DNA of 41,907 bases from a virus: positions 1 to 41,907 of the IMG/VR virus record IMGVR_UViG_3300033149_000786; one strand, 5' to 3'. This document shows positions 39,124 to 41,907 of this stretch, piece after piece. Position 1 is the stretch's first letter. Each line of letters begins with the position of its first letter. Position numbers and translations under genes: made by a program. The notes under the pieces were generated by a model, which did not search any database, was not told the DNA's origin, and worked only from the letters and a program-made list of their open reading frames with translations.

Positions 39124-39198
39124 TTAATCCTCCTTGCTGTCCCATATTACTAGAGCTAGTAGAGTTAGGATAAATAATACTACAAAGGCTGCTTCCAT
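39124..39198 (-). CDS. 24-residue membrane microprotein
   Basis: The ATG overlaps the preceding TGA (TGATG). MEAAFVVLFILTLLALVIWD is a single transmembrane helix with a short acidic tail. The stop is one base before the next gene's ATG, and the last codons (AAG GAG GAT) double as that gene's ribosome site. The exact gene spacing makes it credible despite its length. Confidence 0.6.
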   Translation of the reverse strand: MEAAFVVLFILTLLALVIWDSKED

Positions 39199-39443
39199 CA
39201 GTTACTCCAAATGTCTCTCATGTCGAAGATAGAGAAGTGGAGGCAGCCCCCGAACTCTCGGATAATCTCTTCCCTTGCCTGATGCGCTCCTAACAGAGTG
39301 GCTATGAGTTCTGGCGGACTACACTGTTCCAGATGCTCAATAGCTGTCTGTGAGTATTCAGGAGGCACCAGTCCTGCTTCTATCATAGTACAGGCGCAGG
39401 ATAGAATGAGGGACTTTCTGTGCACTATTATTGGCTCTACCAT
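39198..39443 (-). CDS. Hypothetical protein (81 aa)
   Basis: AGGAGG 5 bases before the ATG. Helical with three scattered Cys (ILSCACTMIEAG, HLEQCSPPELIATLLGAHQ, FGGCLHFSIFD). No family recognised. It precedes the 24-residue membrane protein in the operon. Confidence 0.7.
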   Translation of the reverse strand: MVEPIIVHRKSLILSCACTMIEAGLVPPEYSQTAIEHLEQCSPPELIATLLGAHQAREEIIREFGGCLHFSIFDMRDIWSN

Positions 39444-40150
39444 GTACTCCTCCTTTCACGATTCATTTCTATAATAGTAGGTATTGCTCGGTAGTTTACA
39501 AGGACCTCCCGCCAGAGGAATAGCTTTCTCTGATACGGTGAGACCATGTAGATAGGAGTGCTGGGATAGTTATGCTTGAGAAGTTCGTATACACCAGTGA
39601 TGAAGAGTACAACTTCATTTTGATTATCAATTGTGAGGAAGAGGCAGACGATTCTGGCACACTCAGCTCTCAGTACTCCATCTTTGTGCTCAACTACCTT
39701 GCCGTACAAGTCTACGATGCCAGATACAAAGTCATTGTAGTGGTTATCCTCCCAGTTCTCCAGCCTTGTAGCATGGAGACCATGATGATTAGATATATCT
39801 GGCACTTCATCTGCAAACGCTATTTCTTTGTCCCATGTGTTACTGGAGGATATAATTGTTGGGGATAGAGAGCCTTTAATCTTCATTTCCCAGGCTCGGT
39901 AGGCTAGAATACCTTTAAGGTTCTTGCGGTTGATAGGAGGAGGAAGCGGAGAAGCTAGGCTTTGGACAAGAGGGACTGCGCATCCTACCCTTCTCCGCAA
40001 CTTATTGTAGTGGGTGTCAAGGTTGGTAATGAGTTCCTCAGCTTGAGTGCGGAGTGTGCCCTCCTCATTCTTCACAAGCTGCTCAAGTGATAGCCTAGCC
40101 CGCTTGTACTCGTCCACTATTGCCTGCCACGTGTAGGAATTCTCAATCAT
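39437..40150 (-). CDS. Hypothetical protein (237 aa)
   Basis: The N-terminal ~50 residues are a coiled coil (DEYKRARLSLEQLVKNEEG, RTQAEELITNLDTHYNKLRR). A folded C-terminal domain has VLRAECARIVCLFLTIDNQN, LFITGVYELLKHNYP and FLWREVLVNYRAIP. No motif recognised. It overlaps the Pro-rich gene upstream by 8 bases. Confidence 0.7.
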   Translation of the reverse strand: MIENSYTWQAIVDEYKRARLSLEQLVKNEEGTLRTQAEELITNLDTHYNKLRRRVGCAVPLVQSLASPLPPPINRKNLKGILAYRAWEMKIKGSLSPTIISSSNTWDKEIAFADEVPDISNHHGLHATRLENWEDNHYNDFVSGIVDLYGKVVEHKDGVLRAECARIVCLFLTIDNQNEVVLFITGVYELLKHNYPSTPIYMVSPYQRKLFLWREVLVNYRAIPTIIEMNRERRSTW

Positions 40151-40313
40151 CTCCTTGTTCCCTTCTCACTGGTACTGGCTCTCTGACAGGTTGTGTAGCT
40201 GGAATTGGAGTCACCCAGTGTTTCTTATCTGGTGCTGGTAACATAGCAGGAGGCTTATATGGCTCACTGCCAGGAATGTCATGTTCTCGTACTGCTGGTG
40301 CACTAGTTCCCAT
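40143..40313 (-). CDS. Proline-rich microprotein (56 aa)
   Basis: GGAGG 6 bases before the ATG. Twelve of 56 residues are Pro (YKPPAMLPAPDKKHW, TPIPATQPVREPVPVRRE), so it is probably unstructured. Such peptides can bind SH3-like or host surfaces; function unknown. Overlaps both neighbours by a few bases. Confidence 0.65.
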   Translation of the reverse strand: MGTSAPAVREHDIPGSEPYKPPAMLPAPDKKHWVTPIPATQPVREPVPVRREQGDD

Positions 40314-40656
40314 TGGAGACCTCCTTTACCCAATTAGATATCTGTTCCTTAGGCAGCCCAACTGCCTCGGCTATCTCGTCTAACAGATGGTGAGCGTCTA
40401 CTGTCCAGCGAGGGTGAGGAGTTAGGAATGACGACTCCTTTACAGCATTCTTAGCTACCCACTTAACTATACGCTCTTCAGGACTTATCATTGCCATATT
40501 AGCTATCCTCCTTGCTTCGCTTATTGTATATATTAGTTTGTCAAGTTTCTTGCCTTCCTGAATGTTCAGGTAGTCTAGAGTAGCATCCTGAACCTGCTGA
40601 AGAGAAGGCTCGATTCCCCTTTTCTTGAGCTTCTTGTACTCTTCATAAGCCCCCAT
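40303..40656 (-). CDS. Hypothetical helical protein (117 aa)
   Basis: AGGAGAAG precedes an ATG overlapping the previous TAA. Helices include AYEEYKKLKKRGIEP, KLDKLIYTISEARRIANMAM and HLLDEIAEAVGLPKEQISNW. The last resembles an HTH half but is not decisive. Unrecognised. Confidence 0.68.
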   Translation of the reverse strand: MGAYEEYKKLKKRGIEPSLQQVQDATLDYLNIQEGKKLDKLIYTISEARRIANMAMISPEERIVKWVAKNAVKESSFLTPHPRWTVDAHHLLDEIAEAVGLPKEQISNWVKEVSNGN

Positions 40657-40871
40657 TATACTTCTCCTTTCAGAAAAGCAATTATGTCGGCTACCTGGTC
40701 TTCTGTTATTTCTCCTCCACTCCGTTCCATAAGTTGCTTCTCAATCTCCATGTACTCCATGTGGTCTACTCCATGCAGCAGTCCGCCGCATCTGCAAGTA
40801 CATCGGGGCTTAGTAGCGTTGGTGCAGGCGTCCGACTGATGTAGCGTCAAGGGGCGTTTGAAAACTCTCAT
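40656..40871 (-). CDS. Cysteine-rich protein with CTCRCGG motif (71 aa)
   Basis: Start chosen at 40871 because AGGAGG lies 6 bases upstream. SDACTNATKPRCTCRCGGLLHG carries four Cys and a His, a compact CRCGG..HG module I have seen in proteins of phages and bacteria. The C-terminal part is acidic and helical (EITEDQVADIIAFLKG). Zinc binding is likely; role unknown. Confidence 0.78.
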   Translation of the reverse strand: MRVFKRPLTLHQSDACTNATKPRCTCRCGGLLHGVDHMEYMEIEKQLMERSGGEITEDQVADIIAFLKGEV

Positions 40872-40882
40872 TTGATTCCTCC

Positions 40883-40960
40883 TTATACTAGCAGCTTTAG
40901 TAGCAGAGCCACCAGCGTGCCTGTAATCAGTGCTAGTGCCACTGTATCTTTGAAACTCAT
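40883..40960 (-). CDS. 25-residue membrane microprotein
   Basis: AAGGAG stands before the ATG. MSFKDTVALALITGTLVALL then LKLLV forms one transmembrane helix with a Lys near each end. It overlaps the upstream gene's stop by nothing (4 bases apart) and ends 11 bases before the next ATG. A similar tiny membrane ORF lies at 39124. Possibly a toxin-like or membrane-anchoring microprotein. Confidence 0.6.
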   Translation of the reverse strand: MSFKDTVALALITGTLVALLLKLLV

Positions 40961-40963
40961 ACC

Positions 40964-41140
40964 TCACTCCTTCCGATAAAACTTTAGTATAATCCTTCCG
41001 AGCCTTTTATGACCTGCATCCATGTACCACCTATGCCACCAGGCGGCTAGGTCAGCTATAGTATAGTCATGCCCGTCACCAAGCTCGGTCTCTGCTACGT
41101 CGGCAGCAGCATCCATCTCTTCTGGTGTCTTGTACTCCAT
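40964..41140 (-). CDS. Small phage protein with AGHKRLGRI motif (58 aa)
   Basis: ATG at 41140 has GGAGGTAACAGGT just upstream; an earlier TTG overlaps the ribosome site. The sequence has YTIADLAAWWHRWYMDAGH followed by KRLGRIILKF, a form that recurs in small phage proteins as AWW...AGHKRLGRI. Function unknown; the basic aromatic helix suggests nucleic-acid or protein binding. Confidence 0.75.
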   Translation of the reverse strand: MEYKTPEEMDAAADVAETELGDGHDYTIADLAAWWHRWYMDAGHKRLGRIILKFYRKE

Positions 41141-41145
41141 ACCTG

Positions 41146-41490
41146 TTACCTCCAAATATCAATCATTTCTTGCAGTAGTTTGCTGAACTCATATCCGTGC
41201 TTGCCAGTTCCGTTTCTGCCTAGCTCATGAGTAATGTGGTGAGCTAGTTCGTGGAGTAGAACTCCCTGCCACTCCTGATTATAACTAAGCACCCTGGTCT
41301 TAGGATGATAGCAACCTTTGAACTGAATACTTAGCGGCGCAGGATTGCGCTTGAGGACAGGCTCATCTACTCCATACCACGAACAGAAGAATGTGGTCAT
41401 AAACTCCGCATCGCAGGGAGTCTTGAACTCATCTGCTGTGAATGGTCTGGGTAGTCGGGACTCACCAGTTGCTATGCTTAGTCCAGCCAT
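41146..41490 (-). CDS. SprT-like zinc metalloprotease domain protein (114 aa)
   Basis: VLLHELAHHITHELG contains HELAHH (HExxH), the zincin active site, preceded by a beta strand with KTRVLSYNQEW. Spacing and short length fit SprT-like minimal proteases. The substrate could be a host DNA-bound protein, by analogy with SprT/Spartan, but this is inference. It is the second gene of the leftward block, so it is probably expressed early. Confidence 0.82.
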   Translation of the reverse strand: MAGLSIATGESRLPRPFTADEFKTPCDAEFMTTFFCSWYGVDEPVLKRNPAPLSIQFKGCYHPKTRVLSYNQEWQGVLLHELAHHITHELGRNGTGKHGYEFSKLLQEMIDIWR

Positions 41491-41491
41491 G

Positions 41492-41650
41492 TCAACTCTC
41501 CTTATACTTCATTAGCTGGCAACGCACATCCTCTAACTCTGGGTCTTCCAACTTTCCATCATCTGTCCAGTCCTCGTCGTAGAACATGAGACAGTAGTGG
41601 TCGGTCAGGTACTCTAGTTGCCTCTTGTTGACGTCAAGCTTTACCTCCAT
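41492..41650 (-). CDS. Small acidic hypothetical protein (52 aa)
   Basis: ATG at 41650 has AAAGGAGG 6 bases upstream and follows the promoter at 41682-41710; an in-frame start at 41722 lies beyond that promoter. MEVKLDVNKRQLEYLTDHYC and an acidic middle (YDEDWTDDGKLEDPELED) are its features. First gene of the large leftward block. DNA-mimic behaviour is conceivable for such an acidic early protein but untested. Confidence 0.7.
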   Translation of the reverse strand: MEVKLDVNKRQLEYLTDHYCLMFYDEDWTDDGKLEDPELEDVRCQLMKYKES

Positions 41651-41681
41651 TTCAACCTCCTTTGTCATTATTCCTACACAT

Positions 41682-41710
41682 ATTATACCATACTCCGTTG
41701 CCGTTGTCAA
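41682..41710 (-). promoter_or_regulatory. Consensus sigma-70 promoter of the large leftward block
   Basis: Minus strand TTGACA (41710-41705), 17-base spacer ending GTATGG, TATAAT (41687-41682). Perfect boxes and a TGG just before the -10. It starts the operon of small early genes. Confidence 0.93.
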
Positions 41711-41796
41711 CCCCCAGTACACTAGCGGTGAGGTTTTACTATCCGCTCCTGGCGGGCTATACAGAACTTTCCGCAGAGTTGAAAACTATAACTTTG

Positions 41797-41907
41797 AGTT
41801 TCAAGTGACAGTTGCAATAAAAGTAAAGGTTGGCGGGTACAGTGTCTCTGTTGCCAGCATCAATGGCTAATGGCTGGCTGTTGCGATTCTAGAAATAGCT
41901 GGAATGG
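41797..41907. repeat. Terminal direct repeat, right copy
   Basis: 41797-41890 equals 1-94 exactly; the final 17 bases match 95-111 with 4 mismatches. The unique length after closing the circle is therefore about 41.8 kb. See left copy. Confidence 0.85.

Overview
The window looks like the complete genome of a tailed double-stranded DNA bacteriophage of about 41.8 kb, assembled as a circle cut open at an arbitrary point: bases 1-94 recur exactly at 41797-41890. It carries a terminase large subunit, portal, scaffold-like protein, capsid protein and virion genes on the plus strand, and a family A DNA polymerase with recombination and nucleotide-metabolism genes on the minus strand. The host is a bacterium: promoters are near-perfect TTGACA-N17/18-TATAAT and almost every gene has an AGGAGG-type ribosome site. 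I cannot name the host. No integrase, excisionase or lysogeny repressor is recognisable and the polymerase has Tyr at the 762-equivalent position, so a virulent lifestyle is likely. No tape measure, tail tube or sheath gene is seen, which suggests short-tailed (podovirus-like) virions. No endolysin could be recognised.

Layout. (1) 207-3710, minus strand: small genes including a Cys-rich HTH regulator, a GNAT-like XF1762-family protein and zinc-binding proteins, fired from a promoter at 3806-3835 and ended by a terminator at 135-182. (2) 3711-3972: divergent promoter region with overlapping -35 boxes. (3) 3973-25992, plus strand: possible small terminase, arginine-rich small proteins, a holin-like protein, large terminase, portal, a 2167-residue protein with two apparent inserted effector-like domains (GNAT-like and ADP-ribosyltransferase-like), then a second promoter copy at 15285, scaffold, capsid and tail/adaptor proteins. 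(4) 26000-26100: terminators facing both ways. (5) 26101-41650, minus strand: MazG-like, DNA polymerase, HD phosphohydrolase, DNA methyltransferase, XPF-like nuclease, RNase H-like, RecA-like ATPase, Cas4-like nuclease, a gene-free stretch that folds into three long helices (candidate structured RNA), further nuclease and RepA-like ATPase genes, and from 36.6 to 41.65 kb a dense run of very small genes, many with paired cysteines, plus an HNH nuclease and an SprT-like metalloprotease.

How it works together (inference). Host RNA polymerase reads the minus-strand blocks for takeover and replication, and the plus-strand block for packaging and virion assembly. The giant protein downstream of the portal is a candidate internal or ejected virion protein that delivers enzymatic domains into the host. 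The most novel items are the ~300-nt structured RNA candidate (33680-33983), the modular giant protein, genes with good ribosome sites in front of non-standard start codons, and the cluster of tiny zinc-binding and single-helix membrane proteins missed by length cut-offs. All family assignments were made by reading motifs, without database searches.
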